Of a DNA stretch of 50,972 nucleotides, positions 6,903-15,587 are shown one piece after another; positions within the stretch are counted from its first letter, which is position 1; every line of letters begins with the position of its first letter. The translations under genes were made by a program, and so were the position numbers. Where the stretch lies: the NCBI GenBank assembly GCA_002428495.1, contig DIWR01000014.1:1-50972 (forward strand), written 5' to 3'. Below the pieces are notes generated by a model. It did no database searches, was not told where the DNA came from, and worked only from the letters and a program-made list of their open reading frames with translations. This stretch comes from Synergistaceae bacterium UBA6101 (lineage in GTDB: Bacteria > Synergistota > Synergistia > Synergistales > Synergistaceae).

Positions 6903-7658
6903 TTATTTTTTCCTGGGGTCCTTGTATTCCCATCCGCCGGTAGCTTCGAATTCTGCGACCAATGTGACTTTCTCTCCTCTGTAGAGGATACCCCTGATCT
7001 CGACTCCGTACTTCGCTCCGCTTGCAAGTCCGTCGATCAGCAGTTCTATTTCATCGTTGTCATACTTTTTGACACGGACCGGATAGGTCTTTCCGTCCTT
7101 GTCGGCCACCACAATTTTTTCCTTGCCGTCCCATGTTATTTCATTATCGTGACCCACTGCATCATCTATGTCTATTTCGAGCTCGTTCCCATTTTTGAAC
7201 TCCATCTCTCCGACATAAAGTGTCGTTTTCCCTATCGGATCGCTGCTGCTCCCCGGTGCAACCGGTCCATCATATTCCGCTTTCCATTGGGGAGATGCGA
7301 TGAAATAGCTCGTGACCCTTATCTTACTGTGCCTGCCATAATTTACATTATCTACCGAAAAAGAATACCTTCCATCGAGCAGGAAATCAGGGACCGTCAG
7401 AAAGAAGGTGTCATCGTCATGTTTCCTCAGCTCTGCCTTGACTTCTCGGCCTGAAGCATCCCTTACGGATACTGTCTCCTGTTTTGTCCAAACTATCTGT
7501 GCGTCTTTATCTGTCTTATCTTCAAGGTCGATCTCAACGATACCGCCTTCCCTGAACTTTACCTCCTCAACGTATACATTCTGGGAGGCCAGCGCGGAAC
7601 CAGCCATAATAAATATTAGACATATACAAACTATCAAAGCTGACATCTGTTTAAACAT
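6903..7658 (-). CDS. Secreted protein with two tandem repeats, function unknown
   Basis: The 251-residue protein has a clear signal peptide with cleavage near AGSALA-S. The mature part is two homologous units of about 105 residues: QNVYVEEVKFREGGIVEIDLED and TTLYVGEMEFKNGNELEIDIDD open the units and each continues with a V-V or E-K-I-V strand, then V-K-A-E-L-R-K-H-D or V-R-V-K-K-Y-D-N-D. They are rich in acidic residues and predicted beta strands, suggesting an immunoglobulin-like or calcium-binding fold. ATG follows GGAG. I do not recognise the family. Confidence 0.7.
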   Translation of the reverse strand: MFKQMSALIVCICLIFIMAGSALASQNVYVEEVKFREGGIVEIDLEDKTDKDAQIVWTKQETVSVRDASGREVKAELRKHDDDTFFLTVPDFLLDGRYSFSVDNVNYGRHSKIRVTSYFIASPQWKAEYDGPVAPGSSSDPIGKTTLYVGEMEFKNGNELEIDIDDAVGHDNEITWDGKEKIVVADKDGKTYPVRVKKYDNDEIELLIDGLASGAKYGVEIRGILYRGEKVTLVAEFEATGGWEYKDPRKK

Positions 7659-7774
7659 GACTTGTCACTCCTTCAAAGATTATCTCATAGGTAGATATTG
7701 ATGTGATTTTAACAGTTTGACAAGAAAATGAACATATAATTCTTCGTGTATGAAAAGAGCTTAGAGCGTAGGAG

Positions 7775-8485
7775 CTATCTTCTGTAAGGTTTACTTGGCA
7801 GAGCCCCGTATTCGGGAAGGTATTTCATTGGATCAAGGGCTGTGCCTTTTGCATTGCGGACTTCGAAATGGAGATGGTTTGTCGTTGCTCTCCCTGTCCT
7901 GCCGACAGTAGCCATCACGTCTCCCTGTTTCACCCTCTGCCCCACCTTTACGTTCATTGTCGAGCAGTGTGAGTAAAGCGTCCAGAGCTGATCCGAGTGA
8001 TTTATTATGATGACTCTTCCATAGCCTCTGAAACCCTTTCCCCCATTTGAGACTACCTCAACGATTCCGTCAAGGACGGCATGGATCGGGGTGCCTTTTG
8101 GAGCAACTATGTCTATGCCAAGGTGTTTCCTCCTGCCTTTTGACCTTGTCCTGCTGAAGAGACTGGAAAGTTCCCCTGACTTCAGGGGCCACTTCATGTC
8201 GCTGATGAGAAGAGGCGCGCCGCCGCTCACCATCTCTTCTTCGTCCCACTCAATGTCTCCGGGTGAAGCAAGTTTTCTGTATGCTGTTTCGAGAGGATCT
8301 TCCTGAAGGGCCTGATAATCTATCTCTTTGGCGAACAAATCGCTGGGAGTGAAAAATATGAAAAGAATTATAAAACACAAAGCATAAACTTCTCCGATCC
8401 TAAGATCGAACAAGTTTTTAAAAGCACAGTATTTCTGTTTTGCGCTATTTGAAAGGCGATCGTTCGCCTCAGTAATGCGATCCAT
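7775..8485 (-). CDS. M23 family (LytM-like) murein metalloendopeptidase
   Basis: The 236-residue protein carries one membrane segment (VYALCFIILFIFFTPSDLFA) and a C-terminal peptidase M23 domain. The zinc and catalytic residues are visible in HLGIDIVAPKGTPIHA, LYSHC and NHLHFEVR. It should act in the envelope on peptidoglycan cross-links or as a regulator of such cleavage. I chose the ATG at 8485 over one six codons upstream because GGGGAGG lies six bases before it. It stands alone between a secreted protein gene and a hydrolase relic. Confidence 0.88.
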   Translation of the reverse strand: MDRITEANDRLSNSAKQKYCAFKNLFDLRIGEVYALCFIILFIFFTPSDLFAKEIDYQALQEDPLETAYRKLASPGDIEWDEEEMVSGGAPLLISDMKWPLKSGELSSLFSRTRSKGRRKHLGIDIVAPKGTPIHAVLDGIVEVVSNGGKGFRGYGRVIIINHSDQLWTLYSHCSTMNVKVGQRVKQGDVMATVGRTGRATTNHLHFEVRNAKGTALDPMKYLPEYGALPSKPYRR

Positions 8486-8535
8486 CAAAGACCTCCCCGT
8501 CATTAGAGGAACGGTCAGATCATTTTATCACAGAG

Positions 8536-8700
8536 CTAAGCCCAGGTCTTGGCTATCTGGTCGACCATCTCTTTCATTATTTTCGGGTCGGCCTTGCCGT
8601 ATCTGCTGCGGAAAGAATGGTCCGCCCCCTCAATGATAAAAAAATGTTTCTCTCTATCCGGCAGGCTTACTTCCCTTAGCACTCTAAGGCAGCTCTCCTC
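8536..8700 (-). pseudogene. Remnant: C-terminal 54 residues of an alpha/beta hydrolase
   Basis: The open stretch on the minus strand encodes FFIIEGADHSFRSRY followed by a helix and a stop, matching the end of dienelactone hydrolase-like alpha/beta hydrolases with the catalytic histidine in GADHSF. The frame is closed by TAG at 8701-8703 and no start codon or N-terminal part exists upstream, where a terminator for ptb follows directly. It is best read as a truncated gene left after deletion. Confidence 0.7.
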
Positions 8701-8723
8701 CTATTCTTCCTGACCCTAAAATA

Positions 8724-8749
8724 AAAGAGGGCGGTATTCCGCCCTCTTT
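8724..8749 (-). terminator. Rho-independent terminator after ptb
   Basis: Stem AAAGAGGGCGG / CCGCCCTCTTT with a 4 nt loop; on the minus strand it is followed by TTTTATTTTAG. Confidence 0.85.
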
Positions 8750-8782
8750 GCATTTTCTGTTATCTGTGAAAGTCTGGACCTT

Positions 8783-9703
8783 TTACTTTCCCTGGTACGC
8801 CGCGAGTGCAACAGCTGAAGCTATTGAGAGAAGCTTTGTTTCGGCTGAGTCTGCGCGGCTGGTCAGAACTACGGGCGCGGCTGCTCCGAGGACGATGCCT
8901 GCTGTCTTATTCTCTGAGAAATAGACGATCGCTTTTGCAAGCATATTTCCTGAATCTATATTGGGAACGTGCAGTATGTCTGCATATCCGGCAACATCGG
9001 ACTTGATGCCCTTGTGATGCGCAGATTCCGGGGATATCGCGTTGTCGAGGGCGAGGGGTCCGTCGATTATGCACCCCTTGATCTGACCCCGGCGGCTCAT
9101 CTGCGTAAGGAGGGCTGCATCCATCGTCGGAGGCATATCGGGGTTGACAACTTCTACCGCTGCGAGGGCTGCGACCTTCGGGCAGCTTACTCCGAAAGCG
9201 TGGGCAAGCTCTACTACGTTCTTGATTATGTCGATCTTTATTTTGAGGTCTGGATACATGTTGAATGCCGGGTCGGATATGAAGAAGATCCTGTCGTATC
9301 CTTTGATCTCATGGATGTATACGTGAGAGAGAGTCTTGCCTGAGCGAAGTCCCTTTTCCTTGTTGAGTATACCTCTGAGGAAGTTGGCTGTCGCTACCAT
9401 GCCCTTCATGACGATCTGCGCCTGTCCGCTGGATACCAGTTCAACAGCCTTAAGTGCTGCGGCTGCTTCCCCGCCTTTTTCATCGACCACAACGTAATTG
9501 GCAAGATCGATGCCGAGTTTGTCCGCAACTTCTTTGATCTTGTCCGCGTTGCCTACCAGAAATGCTTCGGCAACACCGGCCTTGCGGGCGTTCTCTACCG
9601 CTTCCATTACTTCTGCATCTTCGGCACATGCAACGCTTATCTTCTTGGGGCCTACTTCTTTTGCATACTCAAGCAGTGCACCTAGTGTACGAATCTGTTC
9701 CAT
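8783..9703 (-). CDS. ptb: Phosphate butyryltransferase (phosphotransacylase)
   Basis: The 306-residue enzyme transfers acyl groups between CoA and phosphate, making butyryl or branched-chain acyl phosphate for ATP formation by a kinase encoded elsewhere. It matches Clostridium Ptb along its length: IVMKGMVATANFLRGILNKE, RSGKTLSHV, ISDPAFNMYPDLK, DMPPTMDAALL, RGQIKGCIIDGPLALDNA and PVVLTSRADSAETK. I place the start at the ATG at 9703, which has GGGAGG upstream and gives the usual length; a GTG eleven codons earlier has no ribosome site. Substrate chain length cannot be told. No kinase gene adjoins it. Confidence 0.92.
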   Translation of the reverse strand: MEQIRTLGALLEYAKEVGPKKISVACAEDAEVMEAVENARKAGVAEAFLVGNADKIKEVADKLGIDLANYVVVDEKGGEAAAALKAVELVSSGQAQIVMKGMVATANFLRGILNKEKGLRSGKTLSHVYIHEIKGYDRIFFISDPAFNMYPDLKIKIDIIKNVVELAHAFGVSCPKVAALAAVEVVNPDMPPTMDAALLTQMSRRGQIKGCIIDGPLALDNAISPESAHHKGIKSDVAGYADILHVPNIDSGNMLAKAIVYFSENKTAGIVLGAAAPVVLTSRADSAETKLLSIASAVALAAYQGK

Positions 9704-9884
9704 CTGAGAAATGACCTCCCTGGGATGTATTGTCACAGGCTTACCGCCTGCATTTTACAAAAGCACGTAAATTATTATACATGCATATCCGAGCGGCGCA
9801 CAACTGCAGGCTAATTGCAGAATTTTGCGAATATATAAGGTTTTTCAGATAATTTCCAATATCCGAATATTGCTTAGAACCAAA

Positions 9885-9913
9885 ACGTGTGGTACGAACA
9901 GCGTACCACACGT
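9885..9913 (-). terminator. Terminator after hcp
   Basis: ACGTGTGGTACG pairs perfectly with CGTACCACACGT around a 5 nt loop; on the minus strand TTTTGG follows. Confidence 0.7.
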
Positions 9914-9938
9914 CGTCAATATAAATATTTTCTGTTGC

Positions 9939-11567
9939 TTATGCCATGAATATGGCTATGTCATCATCAACAGTGCCTACTCCCGCAATACCGAACTTCT
10001 CGACCAACACCTTCGCCACATTGGGCGAAAGGAAGCCGGGGAGAGTTGGGCCAAGGTGGATATTCTTGACTCCCAGACAGAGCAGTGCGAGCAGCACGAT
10101 AACAGCCTTCTGCTCATACCAGGCTATGTTGTAGGCTATCGGGAGCTTGTTTACATCGTCAAGGCCGAAGACTTCCTTAAGTTTGAGGGCTATGACTGCA
10201 AGCGAGTAGGAATCGTTGCACTGTCCTGCGTCAAGGACTCTGGGTATGCCTCCGATGTCACCAAGGTCGAGCTTGTTGTAGCGATACTTTGCGCATCCCG
10301 CTGTAAGTATGATCGTGTCGTTGGGAAGCTTCTTCGCAAACTCCGTGTAGTATTCCCTGGACTTCATGCGTCCGTCGCAGCCTGCCATTACAAAGAACTT
10401 TTTGACAGCGCCCGACTTGACCGCATCGACAACCTTATCAGCAAGAGCAAGGACCTGATTATGGGCAAAGCCTCCAACGATCGTTCCCGTTTCTATCTCT
10501 TCGGGTGCCGGAAGTTTCTTCGCCATTTCAATGACCGCTGAGAAATCCTTCTTTCCCGCCGAATCAGGTACGATGTGGGCACATCCGGGGAATCCGGCTG
10601 AACCTGTCGTGAATATGCGCTGCCGGACTTCTTCGCTCTTGGGCGGGACTATGCAGTTCGTCGTGAAGAGGATTGGGCCGCGGAAAGTTTCGAACTCGCC
10701 GACCTGCTTCCACCATGAACCGCCATAGTTTCCGGCAAAGTTGTCATACTTTTTGAATGCCGGGTAATAGTGTGCCGGGAGCATTTCGCCGTGTGTATAG
10801 ACATCCACTCCGGTCCCCTTTGTCTGTTCAAGAAGCTGTTCAAGATCGGTAAGGTCATGTCCGGAAATAAGTATTGCCGGGTTTTTCCTGACACCGATAT
10901 CGACCTTTGTAATTTCGGGGTTGCCGTACTTTGAAGTATTGGCCCCGTCTAGAAGCGCCATCGCCTTTACTCCGTTCTCACCTGTTTTGAGGGTAAGTGT
11001 TACAAGATCATCAGCACCAAGGCTGTCGTCCAGCGTCGCTGCAAGAGCTTCATAAATGAAAGCATTGACTGACATGTCTTCCTTGCCTAGGTTCAGCGCA
11101 TGCTCGGTGTATGCAGCCATTCCTTTGACACCGTAAGTTATCATTTCTCTGAGGGAACGAACATCTTCGTTCTCTGTCGCAAGGACTCCAACTGACGCTG
11201 CCTTTTCCAGCATTGTTTCCGTTGAATCAACCTTGAAAACAGCCGCATCGTGAAGTCCGCTTACTTCTGCTTTGGTTTTAAGATCCTCTCTGAGAGAAAT
11301 CATCTTGCTTATCTGCTTTTTTATAGCTTCTGCATCAAAATTAGCGTTGGTGATAGTCATGAAGAGGCTTCTCAGTACTTCATGGTTCACCTCGGGAATC
11401 CCGGCGGCCTCAATTTTGCCCTTTACCACAACATCCGAAATACCTTTAACAGTATAAATAAGAAGATCCTGGAGCTTTGCCACGTGCTCCTCTTTTCCGC
11501 ATACACCCTTTACAGTGCATCCTTTGTTCATCGCAGTTTCCTGACACTGAAAACAGAACATGCTCAT
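9939..11567 (-). CDS. hcp: Hybrid cluster protein (hydroxylamine reductase)
   Basis: The 542-residue protein is Hcp, which reduces hydroxylamine in vitro and is proposed to deal with nitric oxide or to S-nitrosylate proteins. Cysteines C5, C8, C17 and C23 (CFQCQETAMNKGCTVKGVC) match the N-terminal [4Fe-4S] site of the strict-anaerobe class. Hybrid-cluster motifs are seen in TTNCIVPP, GFPGCAHI, MAGCDGRMKSREYYTEFA and DAGQCNDSYSLAV. ATG at 11567 follows AAAGGAGG. It lies directly behind a collapsed flavodiiron gene, so an original NO/O2-detoxifying pair is likely. Confidence 0.95.
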   Translation of the reverse strand: MSMFCFQCQETAMNKGCTVKGVCGKEEHVAKLQDLLIYTVKGISDVVVKGKIEAAGIPEVNHEVLRSLFMTITNANFDAEAIKKQISKMISLREDLKTKAEVSGLHDAAVFKVDSTETMLEKAASVGVLATENEDVRSLREMITYGVKGMAAYTEHALNLGKEDMSVNAFIYEALAATLDDSLGADDLVTLTLKTGENGVKAMALLDGANTSKYGNPEITKVDIGVRKNPAILISGHDLTDLEQLLEQTKGTGVDVYTHGEMLPAHYYPAFKKYDNFAGNYGGSWWKQVGEFETFRGPILFTTNCIVPPKSEEVRQRIFTTGSAGFPGCAHIVPDSAGKKDFSAVIEMAKKLPAPEEIETGTIVGGFAHNQVLALADKVVDAVKSGAVKKFFVMAGCDGRMKSREYYTEFAKKLPNDTIILTAGCAKYRYNKLDLGDIGGIPRVLDAGQCNDSYSLAVIALKLKEVFGLDDVNKLPIAYNIAWYEQKAVIVLLALLCLGVKNIHLGPTLPGFLSPNVAKVLVEKFGIAGVGTVDDDIAIFMA

Positions 11568-11608
11568 ATGACACTCCTCCTTTATCTTGCTGATTTTTGT
11601 TGTCTTTT

Positions 11609-11815
11609 CTATGCTTTTGCTATTTTCATCCCGTAATTGACTGCATCTTCCTTAGCTTTTTCAGTCGGATTCCACGCGTTCCTGAGTCCCTCCTCAATAA
11701 GATAGGAGTTGTAAGTCGATCCCTTGTGCGTCGAATAATCGTCACCGTGGAATTTCAGAAGTTCCCAGTCAACCTTACCTACCCATGAAACGTTGTTTTT
11801 TACCGGCTTTTTCAA
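11609..11815 (-). pseudogene. Internally deleted flavodiiron protein (FprA-type) mini-gene
   Basis: The 68-codon frame joins two distant parts of a flavodiiron NO/O2 reductase. Residues 1-41 (NVSWVGKVDWELLKFHG ... STHKGSTYNSYLI) match the family's N-terminus, while the last 28 (GLRNAWNPTEKAKEDAVNYG) match its extreme C-terminus. The whole diiron metallo-beta-lactamase core and flavodoxin domain, roughly 330 residues, are missing, yet the frame is intact. It starts at TTG, 42 nt ahead of hcp. It cannot be a working reductase. Either an in-frame deletion or a misassembly produced it. Confidence 0.7.
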
Positions 11816-12310
11816 CCATCATCACGCCTTTCTTGATATTATGGAAAAAGAATAACTTATCATCATATAAGAACCGTGCTCATTAAAATTAACAAAACAT
11901 CAGATCCTTTGCATCAGTACAAAACGCATATGGATATATTTTTGCTTAAGGCTTTTATTTGTTTTCTGGCCGCTTCAGCAAGGGAGCCAATTCATTTCCT
12001 GTCTTGATCATGATTTTCCTACAGAAAAGGTGTTTTAAATAAAGGGTGAGAAAATACAATTTGCAATAATTAAGGAGTTTTAAATACTTGAATTATTGAT
12101 ATATACTCTTCATCAAATAATAATACCACAAAGTAATGCGTATAAACCATTGATATTGATTATTTCCGGTCTTACAAATAATTGTCAGTCGGCCTATTGT
12201 CACTGTGTCCGCCAATATGTTCGACTGTTCTATCCAGTCACGGGGACAGACAACGAGACAGGCCCCTGAGTAACCTCAGGGGCCTGTAAACCGTGGTATC
12301 ACCAATTATA
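11816..12310. other. Intergenic region without a recognised gene
   Basis: This AT-rich stretch of about 500 bp between the mini flavodiiron gene and tRNA-Arg has no supported reading frame. The part next to 11816 should contain the promoter of the leftward hcp operon, though I see no clear -35/-10 pair. The only structure is the hairpin at 12259-12286. Confidence 0.5.
12259..12286 (-). terminator. Hairpin downstream of tRNA-Arg
   Basis: CAGGCCCCTGAG pairs perfectly with CTCAGGGGCCTG around TAAC. It follows the tRNA on the minus strand and is the likely terminator, although the T-run is poor. Confidence 0.6.
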
Positions 12311-12387
12311 TGGCGGGCTCGGCCGGAGTCGAACCGGCGACCTACGGCTTAGGAGGCCGTCGCTCTATCCTACTGAGCTACGAGTCC
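12311..12387 (-). tRNA. tRNA-Arg (anticodon CCU)
   Basis: The 77 nt minus-strand sequence folds as a cloverleaf: acceptor GGACTCG/CGAGCCC, D stem GCTC/GAGC, anticodon stem ACGGC/GCCGT with loop CTCCTAA, and T stem GCCGG/CCGGC with loop TTCGACT. The anticodon CCT reads AGG. The terminal CCA is encoded and the discriminator is G. One A-C mismatch is present at acceptor position 3-70. Confidence 0.95.
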
Positions 12388-12562
12388 GCACCGCAAAAGG
12401 TAGTCTATCATGTAACATCAGGTTAATGCAACTATTTTTATGTCATAAATATTGGATATTTTCGCCTTTTTGCTCATATCTTTCAGTGATAACTATTTGC
12501 CACGGCTATTTATGGGCTCTGTCTGTGCCTGATAACGATCATAACATCCCAATCTCATAACT

Positions 12563-13681
12563 TTAAAGAAGCGAGAGATATCGTCCAAGCGTGTCGAGCC
12601 CATTTTGAAGCAGCTCACTGTCGCCAAAACCGAAACCTAACCTGAAACACTTTTTTTCTTCAAAACAGTCCCCGTGGCAAAGAAGGACTCCGGTCTTTTC
12701 ATATATATCCGTGCATAGTTCCACTTCGTCAATATCGTAGTCATAGTGGACCAGCATTGTAGTTGTAAAACTCTTTCCGTAAACAGAGAGATGGGGATGT
12801 GATCTGATCCATTCATCAACGATTTTTTTGTTTGGCCTTACTATCGCACGAGCCCTTGCAAGCATTTTGTCGCTGTTCTCAAGAGCTATGGCGGAGATCA
12901 GCTCATCGAAGACCCCGTTGCATATCGAATCGTAGGACCGCCTGTTTTCAAGCAGCTCATAAGCCTTTTTGTCGCGCGTTACAGCCCAGCCGACCCTTGT
13001 ACCTGCCATTGAATAGATTTTTGACATGCTGCTTGTGGCTATTCCCTTGTCGTAAAGATCTACTATCGAGGGCATGTACTCATCTGCAAGCCCCCTGTAT
13101 ATTTCGTCGCAGAGAATATATGAGCCGTTCTTTTCAGCAATTGCAATAATTTCGCTCAGCTCATCAGCGTTCATATAAGCTCCTGTGGGGTTATTGGGAT
13201 TAGTCAGGGTTATCAGCTTAGTGCTGCTGTCTGTAATACGCTTCAGTTCTTCCGGATCTGGTTTATAGCCTTCCTCCTTTTCCAGGTGAAGCGGGCGCAC
13301 TTCGATACCCAGGGCTTCAGGGATCGAATAGTGCTGCTGATAGTTGGGCATTACTGCTACAACATTGTCTCCCTTTCCAAGCATTCCCGTAAGTACTGAT
13401 GAGTTTGCGCCCGTCCCTCCATGGAACGTAAGGACCATTTCGGGCTTTGCTCTTTTATATGTCGATGCTATAGCATCCAGAAGTCGGGGCAGTCCAAAGA
13501 ATGCACCGTAGTGGAGGTGGGTCTCAAAAAAATATTTAGTCAGTTCATCTTTGTTTTCACCGCTCAATTCTGTCAGTTCGTCCAGAGAAATAGCCTTCAC
13601 ACAGCTTGCGCCCAGGTTGTATCTGCAGTGTGCATCGCGGGGGTTCAGCCATTTTTCAACTTTAAAATCTTTGATAGGCAA
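12563..13681 (-). CDS. PLP-dependent class I/II aminotransferase
   Basis: The 372-residue enzyme is a fold-type I aminotransferase. Visible motifs are FHGGTGANSSVL for cofactor phosphate binding, LTNPNNPTGAYM, ILCDEIYRGL with the pyridine-binding aspartate, and SSMSKIYSMAGTRVGW with the Schiff-base lysine near residue 220. The C-terminal RLGFGF carries the substrate-carboxylate arginine. The amino acid used is unknown; in this organism it would fit catabolic transamination. Start is TTG at 13681, eight bases after AAAGGAGG. It stands alone in its transcription unit. Confidence 0.88.
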   Translation of the reverse strand: MPIKDFKVEKWLNPRDAHCRYNLGASCVKAISLDELTELSGENKDELTKYFFETHLHYGAFFGLPRLLDAIASTYKRAKPEMVLTFHGGTGANSSVLTGMLGKGDNVVAVMPNYQQHYSIPEALGIEVRPLHLEKEEGYKPDPEELKRITDSSTKLITLTNPNNPTGAYMNADELSEIIAIAEKNGSYILCDEIYRGLADEYMPSIVDLYDKGIATSSMSKIYSMAGTRVGWAVTRDKKAYELLENRRSYDSICNGVFDELISAIALENSDKMLARARAIVRPNKKIVDEWIRSHPHLSVYGKSFTTTMLVHYDYDIDEVELCTDIYEKTGVLLCHGDCFEEKKCFRLGFGFGDSELLQNGLDTLGRYLSLL

Positions 13682-13778
13682 AACTGTATCCTCCTTTTGC
13701 TGTCAAAGGCACTTCTCAGTGCCGCCTCTGAAAAGTGAATCCTATACGGGATCGGAACTGCCTTTGACTGCTCTCTCT

Positions 13779-14591
13779 TTAAAGCTGGATTTCTATGGTT
13801 TTCCGCTCCCCTTTTTGGGAAACAGTGATCTTAACTTTTGCTTTTACTTCAGCCCTGTTTTGAAGATATGAATCAACGCGTGCAATATCGAAATTTTTAG
13901 TGTCGTAGGTGTCGATCATGACAAGACTGTCTCCAGGCAAAACTCCTGCGTAGAAAACGGCTGTTCCTTTTAAGACATCTTTGATAAGAAGCCTCCCCTG
14001 AGGATCCCTGGAGAATTCCTCAAGCCCAAAACCAAGATAACTTTTCGAGGGAGGAAGGGGCTCGGGTTCTTTATAGTATGCGCTCGACTCCTCCGAGACC
14101 GAATAATCGGGAGCAGTTACCCTTACTGAAATTTTTTTGCTCTCCTGACGGATCGTGTATTCTAGCCTGAGGTTCTCTTCAAATCCACTGACCTTGAGTA
14201 CAGCTACTCCATTTCTGTCATCAAGGAAAGTCTTTTTTCCTTCGCCTTCCCAGGATTTCACCAGCAATTCTACTGCACCGGGAACGCCTCTCTCAAAAAT
14301 AAGGTCAACAGCGTGTTCCATCTCTTTTCTGGAGCTTTCCTTCGCGTGTTCCCTTATCTCCCTGACTTTTTGTTCGTATGCTGCCTGCTGTTTTGCAGCC
14401 TCTGCATCATTGTTGCTGTTTCCGGCAGCGAGAGTTGCCAGAAGAACTGCCAGGCCCGTGGCATCGACCCAGACCTCAGTATGGCTCGAACTGTAACTGT
14501 GATGTTCGGTATATGCACATGCTGACTGGATAGGGGCGATCAGAAAAATCAGAAAAAGTGCTGTTACCCTTACGTATTTTTTCATATACAT
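13779..14591 (-). CDS. Exported PDZ-domain protein
   Basis: The 270-residue protein starts with a signal peptide (VTALFLIFLIAPIQSACA). A charged helical stretch (QAAYEQKVREIREHAKESSRKEME) follows, then a middle domain of unknown type, and a C-terminal PDZ domain (about 185-268) with LGFGLEEF, VLKGTAVFYAGVLPGDSLVMID. No protease domain accompanies the PDZ. It is the last gene of a leftward run with two other envelope proteins and probably acts in the periplasm as a binding or scaffold protein. Confidence 0.7.
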   Translation of the reverse strand: MYMKKYVRVTALFLIFLIAPIQSACAYTEHHSYSSSHTEVWVDATGLAVLLATLAAGNSNNDAEAAKQQAAYEQKVREIREHAKESSRKEMEHAVDLIFERGVPGAVELLVKSWEGEGKKTFLDDRNGVAVLKVSGFEENLRLEYTIRQESKKISVRVTAPDYSVSEESSAYYKEPEPLPPSKSYLGFGLEEFSRDPQGRLLIKDVLKGTAVFYAGVLPGDSLVMIDTYDTKNFDIARVDSYLQNRAEVKAKVKITVSQKGERKTIEIQL

Positions 14592-14615
14592 CTTTTCCTC
14601 CTGATCTCTTTCGTC

Positions 14616-15587
14616 TTATCTCGCTGTTTTGAATGTTTCCGCTGTACTTTGGAACAAATCGAGGTTTTCCGGGATCGCTGATCTTGCTATGCCAACCATA
14701 ACGTGGCTGTTTTTGCCGTCAAAAAGCATCGTTTGGTATATCAGTTTCGTCTGTTTCTCTGCAGTATAACCAACTATCTCAATGCCGGTGAGCCCGTCGA
14801 TCATTACCGCTTTTTCAGAAATAATATCGACCTTTTCTCCTTTTTCTATCATCCGCAGTTTTTCCTTTGCAAAGCCTGGCTGTTTATCAGGCATTACAAA
14901 GGTGTTCGATAGGCGTGACACGACAAAGAGAGAACCGTCATCTTTTTTTGTCGGGAGAAAACCATCCTTTGTATATACCACCGCACCATCAAGCAGACCG
15001 GCAAGCTTAAGGGGTGTCCCGTGTACGTCCACATTCCCCTGCGGGATTTCTGCCGGGGAAGGACTTTTTTCGTTTTCCCAGTATGCGCTTTTTATAGTTT
15101 TCAATACAGCTTCACCCCGCATTTGGTCTTTGGCAGGGTAAAGGCCGTTTATCATCCAGCACTCTTCTCCCCTGTCAACGACAAGGGTCCATTTGCCAAC
15201 CAGGCTGGATCCTTTTTTCTGGAATATTTTCATCAGCATCACAGATGACCCGTTCCAGATAAATTCATTTTTCATCTTCAGTTCCATACTTGCCTTTTTC
15301 AGGTTTTCTTCAGTAAATTCTTCTAAGAGGGCAGAGTATGGCAGGCGTATAACCGAGGCTTCCAATGAAACTTTTTGTCTTTTGTCCACGCATCCTGCCT
15401 GCGATTTTACAAAGCTGCAGCCCTCAGGCAAAACGACATAGACCGGCGTGTCGAAGACTGACCTGTGCAGGGGACTCTTTTCTGTATTGATTTCTTTCGG
15501 TCCTTCAGCGGCAGCATTTCCCGCGATCAAAAAGAAGGACAGAAGAATGGGCAGGATCCTTGTTCTTTTAAGAAATAACTTCATCAC
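14616..15587 (-). CDS. Secreted protein of unknown function
   Basis: The 323-residue protein has a signal peptide (ILPILLSFFLIAGNAAAEG). The mature part contains two loosely similar halves, each with a hydrophobic beta-rich core and a conserved-looking V-V-Y/V-V-S pattern, and one cysteine pair (CSFVKSQAGC). I recognise no family. Its GTG start at 15587 overlaps the stop of the upstream TPR gene (GTGA; ATG one codon later is an alternative) and only 24 bp separate it from the PDZ gene, so the three appear co-transcribed and may form one envelope complex. Confidence 0.65.
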   Translation of the reverse strand: MMKLFLKRTRILPILLSFFLIAGNAAAEGPKEINTEKSPLHRSVFDTPVYVVLPEGCSFVKSQAGCVDKRQKVSLEASVIRLPYSALLEEFTEENLKKASMELKMKNEFIWNGSSVMLMKIFQKKGSSLVGKWTLVVDRGEECWMINGLYPAKDQMRGEAVLKTIKSAYWENEKSPSPAEIPQGNVDVHGTPLKLAGLLDGAVVYTKDGFLPTKKDDGSLFVVSRLSNTFVMPDKQPGFAKEKLRMIEKGEKVDIISEKAVMIDGLTGIEIVGYTAEKQTKLIYQTMLFDGKNSHVMVGIARSAIPENLDLFQSTAETFKTAR

